Positions 42,380 to 53,930 of a stretch of 64,000 nt of DNA are shown piece by piece. How positions within the stretch are numbered: position 1 is the first letter of the stretch; each line of letters opens with the position of its first letter. This stretch comes from Riptortus pedestris (Eukaryota > Arthropoda > Insecta > Hemiptera > Alydidae). The stretch spans positions 15,482,001-15,546,000 of the forward strand of contig CM032230.1 in NCBI GenBank assembly GCA_019009955.1. The letters run 5' to 3'. Position numbers and translations under genes: made by a program. Below the pieces are notes generated by a model, which ran no database searches, was not told the DNA's origin, and saw only the letters and a list, made by a program, of their open reading frames with translations.

Positions 42380-44029
42380 CACAGGGTGTTTGGTAAGTAG
42401 ACATACAAACTTCTAGAGGTATTTATACTCTTCAAAAGGAACAAAATTGTTCGTATGATGCATGTTACTATTCCTAATAGTATTGGAGAAAAATCGATTT
42501 TTGTGATTTTACAATGTATCTATGGTGTAGTACACAAATTCAGCTGCAGCAGATAAATTATTGATATGGGATGTTTTCTGGTCATGTCTTTTTGAAGGGC
42601 ATTAAATTCTCTTTAATAACTGGTTATGTTTATTTGAAATTGAGGAGTTTTATGTAAAAAGGGCTGATAACTGAAACCTGAGTGCGATATTTCACTTGTA
42701 TATACCGTTTAACCTGAAACTTGTGGAACTTGAACTTCCAGTAATGAAATTAAGTTAAATTTTTGGTGATATAATTTATGCAGAAATCAAAAAAAAAATC
42801 GTTAAAAATATGAAATAAACTTGTTTTAAATATTCCCTTACATACGCTCTTTTTCGGTAGACGGCTGGCAGTCATGTTTTTCATATGCCCATTTTATGTA
42901 GATATGTTTTCATACGCGCTTATTGCATAGACATTGCACGTAAGATCTGATAATATTGAATAAGAACTAACATAAAAAAAACATTAACAGCTATATGTAG
43001 AAAGTTAGTTTTTTTAATAAAATAGTACCTTATAAGAAACGTTACTGTATGGGATCTCTTTTCTCAGTGAAATTACTACGAGAAAGTATTTTTCCCTGAA
43101 TGACACGAAAGTGTTTCCCAGAAATTTAGTAAAAATTTATAGACAAACATTAATAGGAGTTCCGCTACATTTTAGCAAATAGTTGCACATTATGTCTCTG
43201 TGTTTTTGTGCTGGTGCACAGTGAGTGGAAAGGTATCCCTCAAGAAGTGTGTCTTGTTGTACTTTATCACAACCGGAAAAATGATCAAACAAATTCTCTT
43301 GCTCAATTGCAGTAACTTTAATTCGACAGGTTTGTTTACAACAGTTCAATTTGGAGATAAAGTTCTTACTATATCCATCCTACCTTTTGTTGAAGTAAAC
43401 TATTCACCCGAATATCGTTTATTTTTATTGTTTTTGTGATCTTGAAAATATTCATTTTTCCTTTTTCTTTCGAAGTTTTGAAAATACGTTCATCACTAAT
43501 AACCTCTTCCAAATTGCTCATTTTTAAAAAGGACAGCAACAAACAAAACTAGCAAAATACAACCTCACAATTTACACTCCACTGATTCAAACAGGCGGTA
43601 AAAGGTGAATTAAAGAGATATAAACACGAAATTTCGTACAGATATAAAAGAGACCACAAGGAATCTAAAAATGTCATCTCCGCAAAAAGGGCCTATACCG
43701 CCATATGCCCTTTTTACATAGGCCTCCTCAATTCCAGTTTTACAAATAGTTTTAGCAGAATTTAAAAATAAAAAATTGAAATTAATTAAAAAAGCCTTAA
43801 TTTTGAAATCTCCCAAACCATCCTGTGAATCGACTAGTTTCTAGGAAGTGCTTTTAGATTTCTAGGAAGCCTTCTCTCAATATGTTTGCTAACCATACAA
43901 TCTTATTCCAAAGAGACTTTAACAAGTGTTGATAAGCAGCAAATGTATTTTAAAAACAACGGCCTTCATAAAGTTCAGTTTTCTTCCTTAATGTTATGCT
44001 CCTTTCAAATTCCCACTAGACACATTGTA
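42380..44029. other. Unassigned DNA starting CAGGGTGTTTGG
   Basis: The segment starts cacagggtgtttggtaagta at about 42380, a style seen at the ends of some DNA transposons, but no matching inverted end was found. Overlapping short ORFs on both strands (43137-43439, 43610-43816) have no recognised motif. Confidence 0.35.
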
Positions 44030-44335
44030 AACACATCCTAGGTACCTCCAAAGCACAAACTAGATACCTCATAGGTACATACTAGATACCTCCTAGGCAC
44101 ATCCTAGGCACCTCCAAAGCACAAACTAGATACCTCATAGGTACATCCTAGATACCTCCTAGGCACCACCTAGATACATCTTAGGCACATCCTAGGCACC
44201 TCCTAAGCACAAACTAGATACCTCCTAGGTACATACTAGATACCTCCTAGGCAAATCCTAGATACCTCCTAGGCACCTCCTGAGCACAAACTGGATATTT
44301 CCAAGGCACATCCTATGCAACTCCTTAGCACCCGC
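44030..44335. repeat. 10-bp minisatellite rich in CCTAG
   Basis: About 30 imperfect units of the kind gatacctcct/aggcacctcc with CTAG recurring each 10 bp. Longer blocks of about 65 bp (ccaaagcacaaactagatac then ctcataggtac) repeat at 44049 and 44112, so there is a higher-order level. Confidence 0.9.
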
Positions 44336-45435
44336 TAATTATGAAGCTCCTTATGGAGGGACTTTTTTTAAATGTCGTAACTCACATGTCAATTTGTTCT
44401 CCGGTATTCAGGGAATAAATTAGAAAATACGACAGTGCACAACTCCTTCCTGTATTGGCCAGCATGGACATACATAACATATTCACTATACATTACTCCT
44501 GCACCGTCAGATGCCTACTCATTCAGAAAGAATAAATGCAGCGACGGCACGCACTCTTGCACATTGCATGCAGAGAGACAAACTGCTGATTGCATAATCT
44601 GGGAGCTGTAGGACCTGCCCTGCCACACATGATAACCTCCAGCTCTGCTACTCCAACCGTGAACACTTGTCAGCAAGCTGTTATATGCCCACTTACCATC
44701 ACTGGGACTCGTTTGTAGGATGTGTGCAACGCCTAAGAAATTAGACTGCTCTGCTCGTGTAACGTGTTCGTCTGCTTTGATCTAGCTTGGTTCGTCAGTA
44801 GAAAAGTCAACAATAGATGTTGTTCTGATTACTGGATTTTATAAATCATTCGTTAAATGTCCATCTATGCTATTTAGGAAAGAACAAAAATGAGGTTTAT
44901 TTGAATTATAAGCCGGACATTAAATGATAAGGTGCTCGAAGTGAATATCGCTTTAGTAAGAGCCATGAAGTTGTATAATATAATTTTAAACAATAAGTAC
45001 TTTTTATAACGATTTAATACATTCGGACAAAACATTAAAGAGTTATACTCATGAATGATAAGCTTTTCTCGAAATATTTATGGTCGTGGTTAGAAGTAAT
45101 GGCGTAACAATGTTTTCTGTATGTAACTATCTGCATCTAGCTACGAAAATTGTTGTAATTGGTGTTCTAATGACGTAATTAGCAATGAAATCAATTTTAA
45201 TAGGAGGCATTGAGCTGCTACCTCGCATTTGCTGAACAGCAATCATGGAATGTAATTCACTTATCGCAATCATCATTTCGAAACAACTTTATCGTTGAAA
45301 ATAATAGAACGAAATACAATTGATGAGAAATGTTGAAAAGCCATTAGAATCAATTAATTGAGCATTACTTCAACTATTTATTGACTTCTTCTCGAGTGTC
45401 GGCATTGCCATATTTTCTAAGAACTATCCATTTCC
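44336..45435. other. Unassigned DNA
   Basis: 44400-44790 has mixed base composition but no ORF or motif; nothing else recognised. Confidence 0.4.
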
Positions 45436-45620
45436 AAGCTCTTCAAGGCGGTCATTTCAATCGGCATTTAGATTATTCATCTCAATCAACTTTTAGGTCA
45501 ATCATTTCAAGCCAGCTTATCCATTTGAATCAACGTTTAGCATTAGCATCACACCCGATGCTTAGCCTGATTATTTCATCTGACGTTTAGGTTAACCATC
45601 TCAATCTACGTTAGGTTGGT
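45436..45620. repeat. Degenerate tandem repeat of about 25 bp
   Basis: Repeating theme catttcaatcrrcgtttagg: gtcatttcaatcggcattta, cttttaggtcaatcatttca, tgaatcaacgtttagc, atttcatctgacgtttagg, ccatctcaatctacgttagg. Confidence 0.6.
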
Positions 45621-45857
45621 TAGAGCATTCGACATTGGGATCAACCATCTAGAGGTTCGATTATACATATTAGTCAAATATTTCCCAGCATTGCCATGCA
45701 ATAATAAATAATTTATAAATATAAAACTGTTTTGACTACCATTTTTTGTAATAAATGGACGATTGTTCAAAATTTAGTCCCATTGGGGACGATGGAATGG
45801 TACGGATGTAACAATTCAGAGTTTCAATGGGCAACGTTTAATAAAATAAGCTCAGAA

Positions 45858-47046
45858 TACGTCTCTCTCTCGTTCTCCTCTCCTCATCTCTTCTTCATCT
45901 CCTCTCTCTCTCTCTCTCAAAGATCTGTAAAAAAGGGCAATCTCTTCTCAAAATACTCTCTCACCCTCTCATGCAATCTCTCACATCTCTCCTCTCTCAA
46001 CATCTCTCTCGCTCTCTTCTGTCTCTCTCTCTCCCTCCCTCCCCTCGAGCGCTCGACATTTTCTTTGCTTATCCCTCTCTTCCGTCTCTCTCTCTCCCCT
46101 CCATCATCTCTCTCCGCTTCTCTCTCGTCCTCACTCTCACCTAAGGCTTGGTCTACCTCACTCTCTCTCTCTCAAGGAATCTCTCTCTCTCTCTCTCTGC
46201 TCACTCTACCCAGTCCCTCCCACCCTCCCTCCCTCCCTCCCTCCCTCCTCCATCCCTCATCCTCCTCTCTCTCCTCCATCAAATCTCGTCCACTCTCTCT
46301 CCATCTCTCTCTCTCTCTCATCTTCTCTCACAGCAATCTCATCCACTCCACAACTCCCCCCCCATCTCTCACTCTCATGCTCCCTCTCACTCAGGTCTCT
46401 CACTCTTCACTCTCTCTCTCTCAGTCCTGGAATAGCGAGAAACGGAATCTCTCCCTCTCAAGTCACTCTCCCCCTCTCTCTCTCCTGACTCTCACTCCCC
46501 CCTCACTCTCTCTTTCAAGTACTGCGAATATATCCATAAAGGTCTCTATTCGTCAAATGTACCTCGAATCTCTCTCACTCTCTCATCGTCTCTCAGATCT
46601 CTCTCCTCTCTCCTCTTCTCTCTCTCTCTCTCTCTCTCAACTCTCTCGTCATCCTCTCCCTCTCTTCCCTCTCTCTTCCCTCTATCCTCCCTCCCTTCCC
46701 TCCCTCACTCTCTCTCTCTCTCCCCTCTCTCTCTCACTCACTCTCCCAACTCTTCTCTCTCTCTCCTCTCTCTCTCCTCTCTCTCTATCTATCTCTCTCT
46801 CTCTCTCTCTCTCCTCTCTCTCCCTCTCCCTCTCTCCCTCTCACCCTCTCTCCCTCTCAAACCCTCCCTCCCTCCCTCCCCTCCCCCTCCCTCCCTCCCT
46901 CACTCCCTCTCTCTCTCTCTCTCTCCCTCTCTCTCTCTCTCTCACTCTCTCTCTATCTCTCCCTCTCTCTCCCTCTCTCTCCCTCTCACTCCCTCTCTCC
47001 CTCACGCTCTCCCTCTCTCTCCCTCTCTCCCACACTCCACTTCACT

Positions 47047-47081
<35 letters not shown>

Positions 47082-47158
47082 CTCACTCCTCCTAACCCTC
47101 TCTCTCTGTCTCTCTCTCTCGCTCTCCTCTCTCTCTCTCTCAATTCCCCTTCTCACCC
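45858..47158. repeat. 1.3-kb (CT)n-rich polypyrimidine tract
   Basis: Almost pure C and T on the plus strand with many CTCT and CCCT runs. The 481-codon ORF across it is Ser/Leu/Pro low complexity and not a gene. A few non-repeat islands (46440-46580) may be older unique sequence. Confidence 0.95.
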
Positions 47159-48447
47159 TGTTAGGGATCAAATGTAGATCAATTATTGGGAATATTCCAT
47201 TGCAAGCGTGATTACTTCTAAACAACAAAACAGAAAACCGCCGTTTATTTACTAGTTCGAACTTATTTACAGCTTCATGGTATTTTAGACGGAAAATTTT
47301 ATAATTATAATAAGAATAACGATTGACGTCAACGGGGAATACAGTAGAAAACAACCTGCTAATGATTGTTGGTCATCAGCCGTGGGACTGTGTTTTGCTA
47401 ATGATGAGTTGGCTGGAAAAGGAGCACAGAAGCTCCAACAGAATTACTAACGAAACACCTCTGAAAACAATATAAGAAAATCGGACTTGGGTCTGTTTAA
47501 GACTCTAACAACCTTTCTTATTCTTCTCAAAGCACAGAGTACCCGGTTGACAACCAAAGCAAAATACAGCGATTAACAAAAACATACGAGCTAACACGAC
47601 CCTTAGTTTCACGAGACAACATGGTAGTTGATCTTAGATCAAGAAATGAGGAAAAACCGAACAAGCACACCGACACAATCGGAACACAGACAACACAACC
47701 TATCTCGAGTTCAAACCAGTATCAACAAAACCAGAAAAAGAGCACTAATAAAAATATTAACCCAAAACATTTATTCGATTTTTTTTGTTAACGGGACACT
47801 CGGAAAGAAGGAGCTGAAAAAAAGTATCCACCCTTGCGTTGACAGATACCAACAACGTATTACACGGTCACATCAACATCGAACAGAACAGAACAACCTC
47901 CAACAAAACCGCACCAAATGACCTTCTTTTTTTCCCCAACTGCAAACAACCGATCGACACTATCACAAGCTCACGACTCACACAATGCACCCAACGCAAG
48001 CATCCACCCCCACTAACGGCTAATCTGGACAGGCCAGCACTCATGTCTACGCACAATACAAGTGATTGCACGAAATGTCAACACAAACCCTGCAAGAAGC
48101 CAGGCACTAGCCCAACACAACTCAACAAGTCACACATAACAGGAGAACAACTCATAAAAGCAGATTCAGAATGGAAAAAAACGTACGCAAAGTCAATCCA
48201 ATACAAGGCACACGAGAATGGAATCATACTGTAAAAAAAACAGGCCAAAGAAAAAACATTCACAGCAATAAAACTTTTAACAATAAGAAGGAGTGTGCAA
48301 GTGTTAATTAGTACAAAGAATAAGGTTAAAATTAGTCCCCCCCTCATTTACCCAAACCAGCCTCCACCCCTTCTCCAGTACCACCAGTCCCCCCGATACC
48401 CAAAACCGCACCTCACATAAACCATAGCCAGAAATAGACAACACCCT
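47159..48447. other. Unassigned A/C-rich segment with short ORFs
   Basis: Plus-strand ORFs at 47628-47921 and 47839-48234 are rich in Gln, Asn, Thr, Lys and His; the second has CTKCQHKPCKK. I do not recognise either. Strong strand bias (A/C on the plus strand) continues from the CT tract to the C-tract. This could be the 5' part of a retroelement, but nothing proves it. Confidence 0.35.
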
Positions 48448-49165
48448 CATGATACAACAAAATAACCACACGAGTAAACACCCCCACCCGAACCCCGAGC
48501 CCCCAGCCCACCCACAGCCGCACTCACCCCTCCCCCCACCCCGCTTTTGGCCGAGGAATTTTCAGCCCCGCCTGCGTTATCACCCCCCCCATCAGTCCCC
48601 CTCTCACCCACCCCCGCACCCCCCCACCCCCCCCCTACCCCCACCCCCCCCCCCCCCCCTCACCCCCCCCCCCCCCCCCCCACCGAGGTGGCGCCCCCGG
48701 TCAATTGCAATTCAAGAAAAGTTCACCCAGAATAAAAGGGTAGGTCGCAACCAAGGCCCACATCCACAATCAATCTCCCACCCACAATAACATAGAGCCA
48801 CCAGCCCAGATCACACCCAGGCCAACCAAAGCCTAACGCCCCAGCCCATATCCCCACCCCTGCCCACACACATGCCAGCAGCCATTCCTGACCCTCCTCC
48901 CCGACTACTCACGCTCATATCGAAATTGCCAGCATAACAGAAACAACTCACCCCAAGAGGGCAAGACAAAAACAGACAACAACCCCAGTAACAGCTAACC
49001 TTAGCCAACACATCAGTCACCAGGAATGAGGGCTCCCCCCAAAGTTGGCCGCAACCCCCCACCCGGGGTCCTTATATCACACCCCCCCCACCCCCCACCC
49101 CCACCCCCCCCCCCCCCCCCCCGCCCCCCCCAACCCCCCCCCCACCCCCCCCACCCCCCCACAAA
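48448..49165. repeat. C-rich G-quadruplex-prone DNA
   Basis: Two very C-rich blocks (about 48593-48685 and 49078-49160) of C-runs split by A or T, with milder C-rich DNA between. The minus strand has dozens of G4-G14 runs. Pro-rich ORFs here are artefacts. Confidence 0.9.
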
Positions 49166-49370
49166 AAAAAAAAAAAACAGGATTATATATCCGCAGCTGT
49201 GGTCAAAACTCAACTTGACCAGCAGCCAAACTCGGCCTTATGAGTCTGTTTAATAGACTCAACAACCTAATGATCGAGCTCGTTAATAGCTTGAACCAGT
49301 GGGAGGGAAGGGGTGTATTAGAGGGGGAGGAGGAGTTTCGAAAGCCAACGTCACATACCCATACTTATTG
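49166..49370 (-). repeat. Family A scrap
   Basis: 49265-49350 has gatcgagctcgttaatagct, accagtgggagggaaggggt and a G-tract with tttcgaaag, the mid part of Family A. Confidence 0.55.
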
Positions 49371-49689
49371 ATTAATTCAGATTTGACTATGGAAGTCATG
49401 TAGTCTCCTATAGTTCAAGTACTCGTAAATTTTTCTTATATCTTAAAATTCGATAAACTGAGAAGAAACTCGACGGTTGGTAACAAGAATAACGCATACG
49501 CACTGGTCAACCCGAACTCGAGTTATTCAAACGGTACCAGTTCATCGGGTATTTTAGAAAAATTTTTTATTAAAATTTGGAAGACATTGTATATACGATT
49601 TTCTGTAATCGTTTATGGTAACTGGGACTAAAACTGGAAATGAAGGAGCTGGAAAATGTTCTGGCCAATAGCTAGTGAAGAAAGTTGAA

Positions 49690-49984
49690 TGGTTTAAATA
49701 AACGTATTATGGGACGACTATTTTGGACATCCAGGTTGGTTCGTTCCTCTACCACCAAGCTTTCTTGGAAGAATTCTGGATTAGAAATATGGCAATGTGT
49801 CTGCACAATTACAGTGATGCACATTATATTTGAATGTCCGTTCTACTCCTGCGAAAGACATCGACTAGCGGGGGAATACTCGTTACTCGATTGGGCTTCG
49901 GACACTCTTCAACAGCTGATCCAGACTGAAGACTTTATCACTAGGATCCTTACCGTCGATTCACGAAGAAGAGTTATAACCTGA
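49690..49984 (+). pseudogene. LINE ORF2 C-terminal relic
   Basis: The frame ends with CVCTITVMHIIFECPFYSCE then RHRLAG and a DTLQQLIQTEDFITRIL tail. The HxxFxCPxxxxxR zinc-knuckle-like block and following helix are typical of the C-terminus of R1/Jockey-type ORF2. The first third of the ORF is not similar to anything recognised. Confidence 0.6.
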
Positions 49985-50139
49985 ACGCAACAAGGAAGAA
50001 TAATGTAAAATAACTATTTAATTGAATTCAAGATACTGGTTTAGCATAGTGTCATGTATTACACGATTAAGGAGAATAAGGTAGGTTAGTTAGGTTATTA
50101 GGCAATTATTGGAGTCTAATTGAACAGAGGCCCTCACGC
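49985..50139. other. Unassigned DNA
   Basis: Probably 3' flank of the LINE relic; nothing specific. Confidence 0.35.
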
Positions 50140-50745
50140 TGTCCATATGAAATCTCCATACGAGAGCCGAACAGTTACGGCAAAGGGCCGAACTAGCTTT
50201 TGGCGAGAAATTCAGTCGTGCGTTATCGGCCCAAATTTAATAAAAATGCAAATATCACGTTAATTAATTCCCAAATAGAGACTAAATGTATAATTAACAA
50301 TAATGTATAGTAAAATTTAATTGCAATAACATTCTGGTCTAATGGACACATATTTTCGATCACGACTCAATATACGGAGATATAATGAATTTTTCGAAAT
50401 CCCGCCGCCTCTAACCCCCTCCCCCCCCCACGCTCTCTAGTTCCCAGGACGTTTCAAGCCATTAACTAATTGACTCGTGACTTTCTCGTTCATAAAACGG
50501 TTCACGTGGGAATATCTGCTTAGTTTCGTAATGCATCAAACAAAAATGATGACGGACTTCTTTGTGCGTCCACGGAGCGATAATCAGACAAATATATACT
50601 CTTCAAAATGCAGGTATTTTGAAACGAGAGTTATGGATCATCTCCATTAGGGCGATCGATAACCTAGTACATTTTCCGCCATAGAAACCTTTTTCGAAAC
50701 ATGAGTACGACCTCAATAGCTGATTTCCCCTAAGTGGATTTTAAA
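50140..50745 (+). repeat. Family A copy with many indels
   Basis: aaatctccatacgagagccg, aacagttacggcaaagggcc, cgttatcggcccaaatttaa identify the same subtype as 21706-22344. Downstream blocks are present but broken by frequent small insertions and deletions; the end is atagctgatttcccctaagt. Confidence 0.75.
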
Positions 50746-52744
50746 TCTGACTGAAATTGAGGACTGTTTAATATTGTTTTAAAGGTATATATATATGATA
50801 TATATATAAATATAAATATAGGTATATAAACTATATACATGGGACACATTTTTTTCGATTTAAAACCTTCCACTCTTGTAAGTTAGCTTGGTCGCAACCT
50901 TATTTGATCGTAATCAGCATCTAATATCTGTTATCTCGGCAGTATTCTATGATTACAAAACTGGAATTGAGGACTCGTTAGATAGCTTGAAATCTGCAGT
51001 GGTTAGTTCCCGCCTAAAGGCGGGTAAATGGAACCACAGCTTAGTGAAGATGTTTCTGAAATGAAATGTTCTATGCTAACCTTGTTTCAGTCTATGTTTC
51101 AGTTTTATCTCCCGTAAATGGACCTGTTATATTACATTTGCTTCCATTTGTTCTTCTATCTTCTAGTATTAACGGAGATATTCACTATCCCAATCCTTTT
51201 TTAGTTTTCAGCCTTCATAAACCCCAATCTCCGAACTCAATGTAGCCAAAATTTAATCAAATAAGCGTTATAACATAGACCACTTACTCCCAAGCTTAAA
51301 TTGCTAAAACTATTGCTTTCTATATTTAGGGCAATAAAAGTTAAACTGTGAATCATGATTACTGATAAAAACAATTAGGATTTTGAGGTTGTGAATTAAA
51401 AATATTTATTACCGTGACAGTACTCAACATTTAATAACATTCGTTTTCTTCCACTACACACTCAGCAATAATGCTTATTATGGTTACTGAATTGAGGGTG
51501 GAATAGAATATTTAGATATTAAAAACGCACGTTATTATTAGGCGTAACACTAAGCAGGATGTTTTCCCAGAATCGATCCTTGCTGGTATAGCATGTTGGT
51601 GATCTCATGTCACCACAATTGTTGTTTCTATGCATTTCTATTCGTAACTCAAGCTATAACAGAACTTCGAGTAAAATTGGCAGACTTCCATGTAATGTTT
51701 TACAATAGCATCATTAACCTCCCCCCTCCTCCACACAACCCATTTTGTTCTTCGTGATTTTTAATCGGCAATGAGAAATCCTTCAGTAGAAAAAGATACA
51801 AGTGTCCTTACAACACATGTTGGGGCTTTATGAATTGCGTAGGAATTATCTGCTTAGTTTAATAAACTGCAACCCTTAGTAGTCCAAGATCGGAACTTTT
51901 TGTTGGTCACGGACACCTGCAAACAAAAATGTATTACTCTCACAAATGCAGGTACTATTAGACCAAACGACAGGTAGAGTTATGAAGATATTACAGCTTC
52001 GATGATAACCTTGTAGTTTTTCCTCCATACGAAAACGGCTTATAAAATCAAACAATACCCGAACACAGGCTTCATAATGATTTTAAATCGACTGAACCAG
52101 GGTAAGGTGTTCGGTCCCTAAGGTATTCAAGATGGGGGGAAAGATTAAATTATATATAAACAATATTTATGGTAACTATTACATGATTCCTGTGCGATTC
52201 TGAAAACCCTTCCCCTTTTAGTTATGCTTAATAACGGAGAATTTTTTATTTTCGACATAACTAGCATCTTAATACTGTTATCCTCGAAGTATTCTATGAA
52301 TACGAACATGATAACTGATTAGGGCTTGTAGAATGATAATCACTCTCTGGTGTGATATCGAGTTTCCCGCCTAAAGGCGGGTAAATGGGACCACAGCTTA
52401 GTGAAGATGGCTCTGGAAATGAAACGAGTTTTTTGCTCCTTGTTTCGTCTGTTTGTTTCTTTTTCTCTCCCGGGACCTGTTCTTTATTTGCTTCCATTTG
52501 TATCTTCTCCTTCTCCAACAAAGTATTCCTATCCCAATCCTTTTTAATTAAAATCTGCTAAATCTCCGATCAGTAGCCAACTTATACAGCTAAGCTAGAT
52601 TTTAAATGGATGACATGTCATTGAACTATGTTTCTATATTAGGGCCATAAAATAAATATGAATCATGTTTTCTGATACATCAGTACTAGTTGTTCAGAAA
52701 ATAAGGAGTCTGTCCATCACAATGTCACCAGGCATAGTTCACCT
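50746..52744. repeat. Tandemly duplicated unassigned segment
   Basis: About 50880-51130 and 52255-52500 are copies of each other: tattctatgattac, cgcctaaaggcgggtaaatg and accacagcttagtgaagatg appear in both in the same order, with many small differences. The cgcctttaggcg palindrome is kept in both. No gene recognised. Confidence 0.65.
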
Positions 52745-53930
52745 ATTTAGTAATTTTAAAAAAGTCCTCACGTAGGGGCAGCGTAAATGTAAAGCAGATG
52801 GTTCTTCCCACGTGCAGTGATAGCCGCATATTTGTGATCTCATAGTCACCACAAACCTCTCACTCTATGATTATCTATTAAAAAAGTTCCTCACGTAAGG
52901 GGCTTGCGTAAATAAAGCAGATTTTCCACGTGCTAGAAGCTATAGCAATTTGTTAATCCACTGTCACCACAATTCACTATTTCTATTTAAATACAAGTCT
53001 CTAATCACGTAGTGCTGCGAAAATTAAGCCTAGATTAGTCCCCACTTGCTGGAATAAGCAAATCTTGTGATCCTCATTCACCTACAATATCTTCACTATT
53101 ATTCTATTTTAAAAAAGTCTTCACTTAGGTCTGCGTAAATAAGCAGATTTTCCACGTGCTGGTATAGCATATTGTGATCCTGTCACTCATCAAATCACTA
53201 TTTCTATTTTAAAATAAATAGGTCCTTCACAGTAGGGGCTGCAGATAAATTACAGTCAGATTTCCCTTACGTGCTGGAATACAAGCATAGAATTCTTGTG
53301 ATCGTCTATCTTCACCAAGCAAATTCACTATTAGGTCTATTAAAAAAGTCTTCACCGTAGGGCTCGTAAATTAGCTGCACGGCAGACTTTGTCCACTGCA
53401 ATGGTAAGCGATTATTTGTGATCTCATGTCACCACAAATTCACTATTTCTATTTAAAAAAGTCCTTCACGTAGGGGCTGCGTAAATTAAGCAGATTTCCC
53501 ACGTGCTGGTATAGCATATTTGTGATCTCATGTCACCACAAATTCACTATTTCTATTTAAAATAAGTCGCGAATATTTCACGTAGGGGCTTGAACGTAAA
53601 TTGATATGCAGATTATAATCCCACGTGCAGGTATATCATGAATTTGTGATCTCATTCACCACAAATTCACTAATTTCTATTTAAAAAAGGTCCTTCAATC
53701 GTAGGGCTGCGTAACATTAAGCAGATTTCCACGTGCTGGTATAGCATACGTTGTGATACGTCATGTCCACCACAAAAGTCACATATTCTACTCTAAATAT
53801 ACATACGTCCTCACGTAGGTAACTGCGTAAAAACCAATCAGGATTATCCCACGAAATATTGGCCTAGGTATAGCATATTTTAGGATCTCATGTCACCACT
53901 CAAATTCTACCTATTGCAATTGTGACGCTA
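52745..53930 (+). repeat. Satellite array of about 105-bp units
   Basis: Ten units start near 52763, 52886, 52990, 53114, 53221, 53347, 53461, 53566, 53690 and 53800. The cleanest (53461-53565) reads gtccttcacgtaggggctgc, gtaaattaagcagatttccc, acgtgctggtatagcatatt, tgtgatctcatgtcaccaca and so on. This is the left end of Family A subfamily 2, so a transposon end has been tandemly amplified. Confidence 0.88.

Noticed and set aside
42380..42420. DNA transposon starting CAGGGTGTTTGG
   Set aside because: No inverted partner, target duplication or transposase was found.
45732..47177. 481-codon plus-strand ORF
   Set aside because: It is translation of CT-rich simple sequence (Ser, Leu, Pro), with no domain or splice context.
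48449..48790. Pro-rich and Gly-rich ORFs
   Set aside because: They arise from the C-rich tracts and have no other content.
52745..53930. CRISPR-like array
   Set aside because: Whole units including the would-be spacers are repeated, units are about 105 bp, and the genome is eukaryotic; it is a satellite.
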